Positions 12,639-22,594 of a DNA stretch of 64,000 nt are shown in pieces (positions within the stretch are counted from its first letter, which is position 1; each line of letters starts with the position of its first letter). Source of the stretch: Carnegiea gigantea. Lineage: Eukaryota; Streptophyta; Magnoliopsida; Caryophyllales; Cactaceae. Under the pieces are notes generated by a model. It did not search any database, was not told the DNA's origin, and was given only the letters and a program-made list of their open reading frames with translations. Both the position numbers and the translations under genes were made by a program. The stretch is taken from assembly GCA_029747015.1 (NCBI GenBank), contig JAKOGI010000139.1, forward strand, positions 948,001 to 1,012,000, in the 5' to 3' direction.

Positions 12639-12896
12639 TTTGATGATGACTATCGTAACAATATTTTGGTTACTATCCAAGGAAGTGGAAAGCTAGCTAG
12701 CGCAACTCAAATCCTTGCGTAGAAAAGTCAGCGGCAAATTAAAATATGGCCTCCTCTTTTGCATGACGCCACGACAATCAACAATCACCTAATTAGCACA
12801 ACGCACCTTACATTCATTCCTTCCAAATTGCTTTCTATGCATGGCGATCTATACAGTGACTCTAGCTAGATGTCTTTCTCTCTCCACTTCAACAAG

Positions 12897-12904
12897 TATA
12901 TATA
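12897..12904 (+). promoter_or_regulatory. TATA box of glyoxal oxidase copy 2
   Basis: TATATATA lies 84 bp before the start codon. The surrounding ~320 bp is identical to copy 3 apart from one base (C/T at the 'agcgcaactc' site), including an RY core TGCATG at 12838-12843. Confidence 0.6.
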
Positions 12905-12988
12905 CCTCACACAACACCCGCATTCCCCAACACCAAACAAAGTTTCCAAATTAACTTTACAGAAAAAAAAGAAAAAAAGAACTGCAAT

Positions 12989-14617
12989 ATGCCGTCCTAC
13001 GTCCTAAAGTTTCTCTTGCTGATGCTCATTATCTCTCTCCACCACAGAGCCGCCGTGGGAGGCGGCGGAAGCTGGCAGCTCCTCCAAAAAAGCGTAGGCA
13101 TCTCCCCCATGCACATGCAACTCCTAGACGACGACCAAGTCATAATGTTCGATCGGACCGACTTTGGCGCGTCGAAGCTCCCTTTGCCCGACAACCACTG
13201 CCGGGTCAACCCCAACGACCTGGCCCTAAAGAACGACTGTACCGCCCACTCGGCAGCCTACGACTCGGTGGCCAACACCTTCCGTCCCCTCACCGTCCTC
13301 ACCGACACGTGGTGCTCCTCCGGCGTCACCCTCGCTGACGGCCGCCTCCTCCAGTCCGGGGGGTGGAACGATGGGGAACGAGCCATCCGGTTCATGGATC
13401 CAGGTTGCCCCGCCTGTGACTGGGCCGAGCGGCCCAACGAGCTCACGACCCCCCGTTGGTATGCTACGAACCACATTTTGCCTGACGGTCGGGTTATTAT
13501 TATTGGCGGTCGGAATGCGTTTAATTACGAGTTTTATCCCGGTCCGAAGGGCCCTTTTGATTTTGCCTTTCTAAAGGAGACCAACGACCCCAAAGCGGAG
13601 AACAATTTGTACCCGTTTGTGAATCTCCATATGGATGGAAATCTTTTTATTTTTGCGAATAATCGGGCCATTCTGTTCGATTATAATAAAAACGTGGTTG
13701 TGAAGAAGTACCCGATTATTCCCGGTGGGGATCCGAGGAGCTATCCGAGTACCGGGTCAGCGGTAATGTTGCCGGTTAAGGGTTTGGAGGAGCCGAACCC
13801 GGTTGTGGAGTTTTTGGTGTGTGGGGGTGCTCCTGCCGGGTCGTTTGAGAAGGCTTTGAACGGGCAGTTTGTGCCCGGTTTGAACACGTGTGCAAGGTTG
13901 AAAATAACCGACCCTAACCCGGCCTGGATCCTAGAGATCATGCCCATGGCTCGAGTCATGGGTGACATGTTGCTCCTCCCTAATGGGGATGTGTTACTCA
14001 TAAATGGGGCTGGGGCCGGCGTTGCTGGATGGGAGTTGGGCCGGGACCCAGTTTTGGCCCCGGTCATATACCACACGGACAACCCGCTAGGGAAGAGGTT
14101 CGATGTTCAAAACCCAACCGCGATCCCAAGGATGTACCACTCCACGGCCGTGCTATTGAGAGACGGGCGAGTTCTCGTAGCAGGCAGTAACCCGCACCAA
14201 TTTTATGAATTCGGGGCCAATGCGCTCTTCCCTACTGAGCTGAGCCTCGAGGCATTCTCGCCCCCATACTTGGACCCGGTCCTAGCAGGACTCCGTCCAA
14301 ATATCGTGGGGCCACCCTCGAGAACCCCGGTCAAATACGGGGCAATCGTACCGGTCAAGTTCACCGCAGTCGGGGCAATTAACCCGGCTTTAATTAAGGT
14401 TACCATGGTCAGACCACCCTTTACTACACATTCCTACTCTATGAGTCACAGGCTATTGGTGCTCACAAATGCAGACCCTGTTGTACCATTGGGGAAGGGC
14501 CTATATCAAGTCAATGTCATAATGCCCAAAACCGCAAACGTAGCTCCGCCCGGGTTCTATATGTTGTTCGTGGTGCATCAAGATGTTCCCAGCGAAGGTA
14601 TTTGGATTCATATTTAA
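12989..14617 (+). CDS. GLOX: Secreted glyoxal/aldehyde oxidase (GLOX), copy 2
   Basis: 542 residues, intronless, with the same domain order as the other two copies: signal peptide 1-23, glyoxal oxidase propeller domain, C-terminal DUF1929 domain. Active-site residues Cys109, Tyr158, Tyr383, His384 and His481 are all conserved, so activity is expected. It is about 95% identical to copy 1 and differs from copy 3 at about nine positions (for example Gln50/His, Asn74/Asp, Asn310/Glu, Ile317/Thr, Ile379/Thr). The middle of the coding region (roughly 13480-13980) is closer to copy 1 than the ends are, so exchange with copy 1 is also possible. The coding region is visibly GC-richer than the AT-rich flanks. 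No frameshift or premature stop is present. Confidence 0.93.
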   Translation: MPSYVLKFLLLMLIISLHHRAAVGGGGSWQLLQKSVGISPMHMQLLDDDQVIMFDRTDFGASKLPLPDNHCRVNPNDLALKNDCTAHSAAYDSVANTFRPLTVLTDTWCSSGVTLADGRLLQSGGWNDGERAIRFMDPGCPACDWAERPNELTTPRWYATNHILPDGRVIIIGGRNAFNYEFYPGPKGPFDFAFLKETNDPKAENNLYPFVNLHMDGNLFIFANNRAILFDYNKNVVVKKYPIIPGGDPRSYPSTGSAVMLPVKGLEEPNPVVEFLVCGGAPAGSFEKALNGQFVPGLNTCARLKITDPNPAWILEIMPMARVMGDMLLLPNGDVLLINGAGAGVAGWELGRDPVLAPVIYHTDNPLGKRFDVQNPTAIPRMYHSTAVLLRDGRVLVAGSNPHQFYEFGANALFPTELSLEAFSPPYLDPVLAGLRPNIVGPPSRTPVKYGAIVPVKFTAVGAINPALIKVTMVRPPFTTHSYSMSHRLLVLTNADPVVPLGKGLYQVNVIMPKTANVAPPGFYMLFVVHQDVPSEGIWIHI

Positions 14618-15140
14618 TTAGTGAGTCTATTCGTTTGTTTGTTTGTGTCTACGTAGGTATAAGGTCTTCTATTGTGTGCGGTCTGCGAGTTTTTATCAAT
14701 TCTTTTATGTATTTGGGTTCAGTTACAGATTTTCTGAAAGTATGGATTGAATTGTGTATGTATTTTTCCTCTCATGATTAGAGAGGAAACATATATAAGA
14801 ATATGATGTTGTTTGTGTGTATTTATACATGTAGTTCGGTATCTCACAAAAGGGGATATGTGAACAAATTATGAATACGAATAAGATATTGAAATTTAAA
14901 TTAATTTTCTGAATATTAGATTATGTTTATGTTAGTACGTATGGCAGGGAGATCATAATGGAGCTCCATCCTTCTTAAGTTTTATGTTACGTATGTATAG
15001 ATCTACTTATCTTGGCATAAGAATTTGGAGTTCCACTTTTATGGCACTATGTATATTATACTCTTAGTAGCACATACTTTCAAAAGTCATGTCAACAAAT
15101 TTATATTAAAAAAATTAATATATGATAAATATACACGTGA

Positions 15141-15734
15141 AAAAAGGGGCAACGGACCGGTCAGGCCGGACTGGGTCAGCCCATTAACTAATCGGGTAGG
15201 ACTGGGCCCAACACATTTGTTAATAGACCGGGTTGGGTAATGGACCAAGTGAATCCGACCCACTCATGGCCCGCCTATTATCACTATGGAGTATTTTTTG
15301 TGAGTTAATTTTCCAACTAAAATCTCTGTAATTTTCCAACCAAGCTAAACTATTCCAAATTTAAAGTTAGAAAATACACAACCAAGTTAATAAATGGGTT
15401 GGGTCGAGTCGCCCATGAGCGGCCCGCTTTGGGCCCATTTAAAAATGGAACAAACTTGCACTGAAAAATGGTATATAATAATTATTATTATGTATAAAGT
15501 ATTGGCAATAAGTTTGACTAATTTGAATATGTAAACTAGTGTGTCAAGTAGGTTGAAAAAATCAATGGGTCACTAAACGGGCCATTAATGGGCTAGTCCA
15601 ATTCGACCCGTTAATATGCCTTAATGAGCTGGCCCCATATTAGCCCAATCCATTATTAGCCCGGCCCATTATTAGCCCTATTTTAAACGAGCTGGCCGCT
15701 TAACCCCATAGGTATCCGATCCGTTACCCATCTC
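15141..15734. mobile_element. 594-bp non-autonomous DNA element with 9-bp target repeats
   Basis: It is flanked by TACACGTGA at 15132-15140 and 15735-15743 and absent from unit 2 at the matching site (~9728). The ends carry related inverted repeats: GGGGCAACGGACCGG on the left and, reversed, ATGGGTAACGGATCGG on the right. The interior is rich in GGCCCA/TGGGCC motifs. The 9-bp duplication suggests Mutator-like, while the GGGYAACGG end resembles hAT elements, so the superfamily is open. Confidence 0.7.
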
Positions 15735-17199
15735 TACACGTGAGTAATGAGAACATGTGCTCCTGGAAGCACATAAGAAATTACCCTTTTATGGGCATAA
15801 CTCTCCCCGGCTCTCCCTTTTCTACCCACACACCCCCCCAAAAAAAAGACCCTACTACTTTGATCCAGCTTTCACTAAATCCGAAATGACACACCCTTAA
15901 TTATGTGTGGCAATTCTCTTGGACTAATGAAATTCTTCTCTTTTGTTTTAAAAGAAAAAACATATATATGCAAGGAACTCGATTTTTGTAGTCGGTTTAT
16001 TTGAGAAATTGGACAGCATTTGTGTCACAGACTGGGACCTAAAATATGGTGAAATGACTTAATTTGATGGAAAAATTTTTTTCTCTTTTCAGAGAAAAGA
16101 TCACCATGAAAATAGGGGTGACTTTTAAAACATAAAGAAATTATTATATATGGTAACCCGAGGATATAAACACAAGTCAGCCATCATTTACAAATGGGAG
16201 GAAGGGGGAGCTAGGAGTACACTTAATTAGTTCAAGCCCGCCACGGCATTTGCTTGTTAGTTTGTCACTCTTGTCGAGATAATCTTTTTCTTTATCATTT
16301 TCACTTCACTGGAAAGAAATCTTTTTCATTGTCAATTTCACTTCAATGGAAAGAATTAATCCTAGAGCTGTGGATGATTGAGATAGCTAGTGCATTGATC
16401 TTTTTGGTAGGTCCCCTTTAAGAAAATTAGTTAAACCATAATTTTCAGTGCAATAGTCATCCTTGGACTTATATTTGATAAATTTCCTAATTCCGACACC
16501 TGACGATCTGCAAAGCAGACCAAGATGGGAGGGATGCACTTATGGGCCCTCAGGCTAAAGAAGAATCTTTTCTTCATTTATGTGTAGAAAGACTTTTCTA
16601 TCACATATTTTCTCCATTCACAAGATTCGAACCCAATACCTTGTTTAAAAGGAACAAGTGTCAAACTACTTGAATTAACCTATGTTGGTAAAGATAGGAA
16701 AAAATTGACCACAATTTTGGGCATTCACTTAATGAAGTTACGTATAGCTCTGTTTTATTTTGGGGGTGTACATGGTAAGTTGGCTCTAGGAGGGGGAAGT
16801 TATACCAAGTGACTGATTTCCTCTTACTTTGCAGTAGAATAAGATGCGAGAAAGACATGCTAGAACTTCAAGGTTTTGATCCTGCGAATGGATCACACTA
16901 CTAGAATTTGGATTTTTAACGACCACATTTTAACGACCAAATATGAAATTCCTCGTTAAATGTTACTAATAACGACAGAAGTGAGTTTTTGTCATTTAAT
17001 TTCATTAAAATGTCATCATTAGACAACGAACAAAAATGTAAGTCGTTATTATTCTTACAATGTTCGTCGTTATTGTCAATAGAAAGAAATGTACATAAAT
17101 TAGGGATGGAAGATAAAAATAAAAATCAGAAATTATTAATTAGAGAGAAGAAATAGGTTTACATTAGCATAAATTGAAAATCAGTTTTTTTTTTTAAAA

Positions 17200-17821
17200 A
17201 AGTCAGCAGCTCGTTAACTTTTACTTTAGTTCTAGCGCCCAAAATAAAACTGATGAGTGCTCTGGCCTCTGGCTCCTTCAACACAAAAAACCAGGCAAGT
17301 GTGTGTATTGCATAGTTGTATCTTGGGTGAAGCGCGGGGAGCTCTGGCGATTCACCGACATACGCGGCCGGACCTTCGCTTGCCCAGCATCTTCCCTTCT
17401 CAGAATTTGAACCGCCGGCGACGGCTTCCGTGAGGGTTACCGCCGGTCGGGCATCTGCCCCTGCTTCGTAATTTTTGCCCTTTAGCCTTGCCGTCTTCCT
17501 ATCTATCTCCACCTCTAGCTTAGGGTTTGGACGCCTCATTTGGGCTTTTCGGTTCCCCTCAATTTCGTACTGCCAAATTTCACGAGTACAGCCGCAATCA
17601 AGTCGATCACTAGGATCCCTATCTTATAATCCCTACAAACCCGGGTGCGCTGTGGATTGGAGGGGTGTGAACAGGGCCGTGGTGCAGCACAAGGAGAACG
17701 CGTCTGATAGAGCCTCTATTTGTGCACATCGCATCACCCACCAGGTGTGTTTGTCCTATTTAACTGCGTTAATTGAGCTTCTTTGGTTATCTAGTCTGGT
17801 AAATTCTGAAAATACAGCCGG
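17200..17821 (+). pseudogene. Captured gene 5' region, first-exon-like
   Basis: This GC-rich, CpG-containing segment stands out inside the AT-rich element. It ends at a good splice donor (GG|GTAAGT near 17820) followed by a pyrimidine-rich intron start. Open frames exist on both strands (17475-17825 plus, 17159-17539 minus) and neither matches a domain I recognise. It is most likely the leader and first exon of a captured host gene. Confidence 0.4.
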
Positions 17822-17871
17822 GTAAGTCTTAATCTCTCTCTCTGTCTCTTTCTTTTTTTTACTGTCTAAAT

Positions 17872-18046
17872 TCTGAAAATTGATAGTAGGTCTTGCAAAT
17901 TTTCATTCTGGAAATTAGGGTTTATGATATGAATTCTGGAAATTTTCATTCTGGAAATTAGGGGTTATGATATGAATTCTGGAAATTTTCATTCTGGAAG
18001 TTGGGGGTTCTTGCAAATTTTCATTCTGGATATGAATTCTACCATA
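17872..18046 (+). repeat. Degenerate ~45-bp tandem repeat
   Basis: Three to four tandem copies of a unit containing 'TTTTCATTCTGGAAATTAGG' and 'TATGATATGAATTCTGG', inside the putative intron of the captured gene. Confidence 0.6.
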
Positions 18047-18059
18047 GAATAAATTGGGT

Positions 18060-18330
18060 TCAACATGTGTTAGGATGGCTACTCGCTTTTACATCTGTGT
18101 CTATGCTTTCGTTCTATATAAACAATTTGTCAGTCTCACCAGAGAGATCTTACATCTGACATTGAAAAATGTTTAGAGGAGCACATCTATTCGATCTAAC
18201 TATGTATGACTGGATGTTTTCATTCTAAAGAAACAACTTGCCAATCTTACTGTAGAGTCCTTACATGTAACGTTGAAAATGTTCAAGAGGAGCACATTCT
18301 GACTATATATGAATAGCTTGGTAGATTCGA
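18060..18330 (+). repeat. Two diverged ~120-bp tandem copies
   Basis: The two halves share 'cttacat(c/g)t(g/a)ac(a/g)ttgaaaa', 'gaggagcacat' and 'tctcac/tcttac' landmarks in the same order, which indicates an old tandem duplication within the CACTA element. Confidence 0.45.
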
Positions 18331-20545
18331 GTGAACCAACAAATAAAACAGGACATGAGCCCTGCATAGTTTGTAGGACCAGCCACCAATTCCAGGAATA
18401 AAGTCTTATATTTTTCTTCTATTTTCTAGCTACATCTTTTTGTTGGGGAAGGAGGGTTGCTTTCATCAGAAACTAATATAAATGTATGAATTGCATCAAC
18501 TATTTTTGAATGGAAGCACACGTTGTCAGATGTGCTCTATCTGCTCCTTGATTCCAATAATAACTGTTTTAAGCGCGTCAAAACAAATGCTTTATGTTGA
18601 CTGAGGAAGGCCACTGGCATTTGTCCTCCTTTGTATATCTCATACTTTCTAGTTTTTTTCCCTATTGATGAATGCTAGTGGTAGTAAAAGAAATGTTGCT
18701 TATTTATTAATCTAGATATTGAATAATTTGTTTTCTGTTTTGGTGTATTATTTTTTGCAATCAACTATAGAAAGAAGGAAGACAGCTCTCTTTCACTGTT
18801 GTGCTTGCGCAAAAGGTAGTGAATTTTCTATTTTCTCTCTGCCTTTTCTTTATCATTTTAATGATTCTGCCGTTATTCATAATGCGCTCATCTGTTTGGG
18901 AATAAGTTACCTATAAATTTGGCTTCATTCTCTCTGAATACTCTAAAAAGTACAGTGGGCGTGGCCTTATTCTTCTTTTTCACTTTCCTACTAAAGAGAC
19001 CCTCATAGTTCTTTGCCCAAGGGCATCAAATTTCCCCCCGCTAAGAAGGTCTTGACATCATAGTTCAGGCCATAGTCAGGGGATGATGAATTAATACACT
19101 ACTGCATGGATGAGGTCCACTGCTATAACGTTTGCTACCTTCCTGGTTGCCAAGTTTTTAATGCATATGACTTGCTTCTTGGAGCAACGAGCATCAGCAT
19201 AAAGCTTTGTCAGCTCTCACTCAGGAAGTCACTCATCCTAAAATTGCTTTAAGATGAGCATGCTTAATCGAAGAGCTCTTAAAAATGCTCTTCCTAGAGA
19301 CCCTTGGAGATATAGTTAGTACCATCGTTCCATTTGAGTTAGCCAGGGGGATTACAAGCTTATAATCAACTCACCAAATGGAATTTCATATAGCTAATGC
19401 AGAACACACCCTTAGTATATTGTTGAACTTTGGTGTCTTAATGCTTATTCAACCTTGAAATAGGTAAAGGTAATCTTAAGTTGTTCTGCATCCTTTTGTA
19501 GACTTTGTGGGGCCTGATATGAACTTTCCTTGTGTAGAAACCTGATGCTGTGGCATTTCCTGCATTGTGTATGAACATAAATGTAACATAATACTGGTAC
19601 GATGTTGATAATTGACTATGATTTCATGGATTTATAGAATCTGATCCCTCTTCAAGCGGTTTAACTGCAACAGACGTTCTAAAGGATTTACAGTTCCCTG
19701 TCACATATTATACACTTACAGCATAACAGCTGGAAGATAATGGATACTGCCTTGATCAGCAAGGTGTGTATCTATTGTCTCTCTCCTTTTTCTTATCTTG
19801 CCTGGAGATTGGACTTTTTCTTATATTTGTGCATGTTAATAATTTCCACAAGTATACGGTTATCGTTATAATGCTTACGGATGTCGTCCTCAGGGATGAG
19901 ATTGCGAAATTGGGTTACCAAAATTCTAACTAGATTGAAACTTGATACTAAATTAACCAACTCCAAAGTCTAGTTATGACACAAATTAATGGACTAAATG
20001 AATGCGATTAATTTACAAAATTGAGAACAATACTCTATTTTGCAGGGTAGCTAGACAAAATAAGCAACGCCAAACTGCAAATAACTTCAACCACTAACAC
20101 TTTGCCGTAAAGGTTTTCTTATTCTGAACTCTTGATTCAGCAGTGGCTTCGAAGCAGAAAAAACGGGGGATGAACATAACACCAGCAGGCACTCAGATGC
20201 GTCTTCGAACTCAACGTGATTCGAAGATCATTCCAAATAACCAAATGCCCAGGGCAACTCACGACCTCTTTGTGCAGATTTGAATTCAACAAAGTGCAGC
20301 AAACTTGAACTGAAACTTGAATATTATTCCAAGTCTCAAAAGTCAACTTGAAATCAACGACACGAAAAAAACCGATCTACTCTGAGTTTTTTTTTTTGGA
20401 AATCTAATATAATGAATTATAACCTAAAGCTTAGAATCGAAAAATGAAAGATTTTGAAGACCCCTAATCTATGCTACCACTGCTGCTACCTTCTGTTTTC
20501 GACCTCCCCTTTTTTAATCGTTGCTTTGTTTTGGCCCTCTTTGAA

Positions 20546-20820
20546 TGTAATAGCCCAGCACCTTTCCCGCTTGTGATATTGTCCACTTTGGGCCCTTGGC
20601 CCTCACGGCTCTAAAACGCATCACAAGGGTGAGGTATTCAGCCCCTTATAAGGAAGCCTTCGTTCCCCTCACCAGCCAGTCCCACATCGACAGGTGAGGC
20701 GAACGAAAGCGTCCTTATAAGGGACTGGATACCTTACCCTTGTGATGCGTTTTAAAGCTGTGAGGGCCGAGGGCCCAAAGCGGACAATATCACAAGCGGG
20801 AAATGTGCTGGGCTGTTACA
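20546..20820. mobile_element. Palindromic LTR/TRIM-like element with 5-bp target repeats
   Basis: A 275-bp near-perfect inverted repeat. The left arm starts TGTAATAGCCCAGCAC; the right arm, read in reverse, starts TGTAACAGCCCAGCAC. The arms stay alike for about 125 bp and meet near 20680. TTGAA flanks both sides (20541-20545 and 20821-20825). From my knowledge of plant repeats, the right arm resembles a common short LTR-like repeat (CCCACATCG near one end, GGGCTGTTACA at the other), here joined to an inverted copy of itself. A perfect snRNA-type upstream element GTCCCACATCG (20679-20689) precedes TTATAAGG by 25 bp. Confidence 0.75.
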
Positions 20821-21574
20821 TTGAAGCTTCAAAGAATGCCCCCTTCATTGCCTTCAATAGTTTCTTGTAACCGCTGAAGACTTGATGAGGATGAATGAAG
20901 AGAGAGAGAGTAACTGATGGGAAGAAGAAGACAAGATGACGATGCTCTGTTTTGGCCCTGATTCTCGGACTTTTGGGGCTGGAACTGACGAGAGGAAGAA
21001 GAGATGGGGAATGGGTAACGAGTGAAATAATGATGCAATAATGGAGGAGGAAGATGAAAATCACCATTGATGACGAAGGAACATGAAGCGTTGAGGGAGG
21101 GGGGAAAGAACTGCCCCGTTTTCAGGTTTGCTGGTCAATGGCTTTCGAGTTTTGCTGGGCTGAAACCAATGAGAAAGAAAGGGGGATTTTTTGGGGGGGG
21201 GGGGGGGGCTCGGCTGCACGTGACTTGCGCGTGCTGGGGTAAGTGAGAGGGCAGGTTCAAGATCAATGAGAAGAGAAGGCTGGAGAGTCGCATGGGCCGG
21301 CCCACATAGGGAAACAGAAAAGGGTAGGGAGAGAATGGGAGAAGAAACCGGCTAGGCCGCTGGACCGGGCTCGTGGGTGTGGGTCATTGGCTTGTCTTCC
21401 TTCTCTTGTTTTTATTTTTTGATCCATAATGCTTCTTCTATTTTCTTTGACACTCAATTTATCCAGATTTCATTATTTCTATAAAATAAATAAAAACATA
21501 TTAAATTCTAATTTAATTATTTATTTTAGAGCAAATATTAGATAATAAATGGTAGAAAAATGTAATAATTTCAG

Positions 21575-21668
21575 GTTGAATAGTGCATCTGATGCAGGCT
21601 TTATTTTTACCCGTCCATCACCTGCTGGAACTCCCTATTGTGAAATGTTGGCTCTTGACTGTGACATG
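21575..21668 (+). pseudogene. Captured exon of a DEDD-type exonuclease-like gene
   Basis: A 94-nt exon bounded by a consensus acceptor (TTTCAG) and donor (ATG|GTAAGG). Its reading frame ends in CEMLALDCDM. In DEDDh 3'-5' exonucleases such as the plant small-RNA-degrading nucleases, ExoI reads LALDCEM, with Asp and Glu binding metal; here the Glu is Asp. The exon is isolated: the ExoII and ExoIII motifs were not found nearby. A further open stretch at 22000-22197 may be another exon from the same or another gene. Identity rests on one short motif. Confidence 0.45.
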
Positions 21669-22478
21669 GTAAGGTTGGATATTGTTGTCTCTTTATGGCT
21701 GTATAAAAAATTCCCTGTCACTTTTGATTCAGTCCCTTAATTCCATTATAATCCTTTCGCTTGTGATGCTTTAGCACTCTTTAAACTAGAGCTGCATAGA
21801 CCGCAATACTGTTGCTCTTTCTTTCTTTACCTTTTTCCCCCTAAAAAATTACATCGTTGATGTTGAGACAATGGAGAGCGGAAGACCCGTTTTGGGGTTC
21901 TCGAATCTGTCTCTCTCTGTTATTGCTGTTTTCTTCTTCAATCTATCTCTATCCATATAAGATGGATTCCTTTTGCTTTCTATTTATATATCTGAGTGTC
22001 AGGATAGCTCTGAAGCTGCTGAGAACAATCCCAAATTAAAAAAGGAAGATCCATTATATGCACAAAACTTTTATCTGCAACCCAAACTGATGCAAGAGAA
22101 ACATCCAAGTCAACAACAGCATGAACAAATCATAGCCCTCAGACTTTTTTTCTCCCAGAGTTCCGGAGCTAAGTACAATATGAATGAATATGATCCTTAG
22201 TTGCTAGAGGGCATGATTCATAGTTCTGTTTTTTTTTTTTTTTTTTTGGGGGGGGGGGGACCTTTGCTCTTGAATTTCTGGTCATGTCAGGTATTTCTGG
22301 TTTTTTTTTTTTTTGGTGCTACTGTTGCTGTAGGTTGATTTTCATCTCAGGTTACTGGCTTGTAATGTGTTTGCTGCCGATATTGTTGCCAATATTGCTG
22401 TAGTTGCTGTAGGTTGAACAAATCTTAAGTGTGTCATGTGTTTGCTGCCAATATTGGTCACATATTAGATAGTATTTG

Positions 22479-22594
22479 CTGCCATGGCTACATGTTTGTG
22501 TGCTTCCTTGTTTTGTACAAAATATACATACATATTTGCTGCCATGGGTACATATTTGTGTGCTTCCTTGTTTTCATGTCTATGCATTTGGTGT
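22479..22594 (+). repeat. Two ~58-bp tandem copies
   Basis: 'TTTGCTGCCATGG(c/g)TACAT' followed by 'tttgtgtgcttccttgtttt' occurs twice in a row within the CACTA element; shorter 'ttgctgcc' relatives lie just upstream (22370-22450). Confidence 0.6.

Larger units (their letters stand above)
9498..14998 (+). repeat. Glyoxal oxidase duplication unit 2
   Basis: It is collinear with unit 3: 9588-10790 matches 15005-16895, 10790-12988 matches 23412-25430, and the gene and 3' flank match up to about 14990 against 27470. The junction to unit 3 is near 14998, where the 3' flank sequence switches to sequence homologous to position ~9588. That is the expected trace of unequal crossing-over. It carries its own SINE at 12457-12638. 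Confidence 0.8.

Noticed and set aside
19840..20540. Possible LTR retroelement end ('acggatgtcgtcctcagggatgag' near 19877)
   Set aside because: The phrase resembles motifs seen near plant retroelements, but no paired LTR, primer site or coding remnant was found, so it was not annotated.
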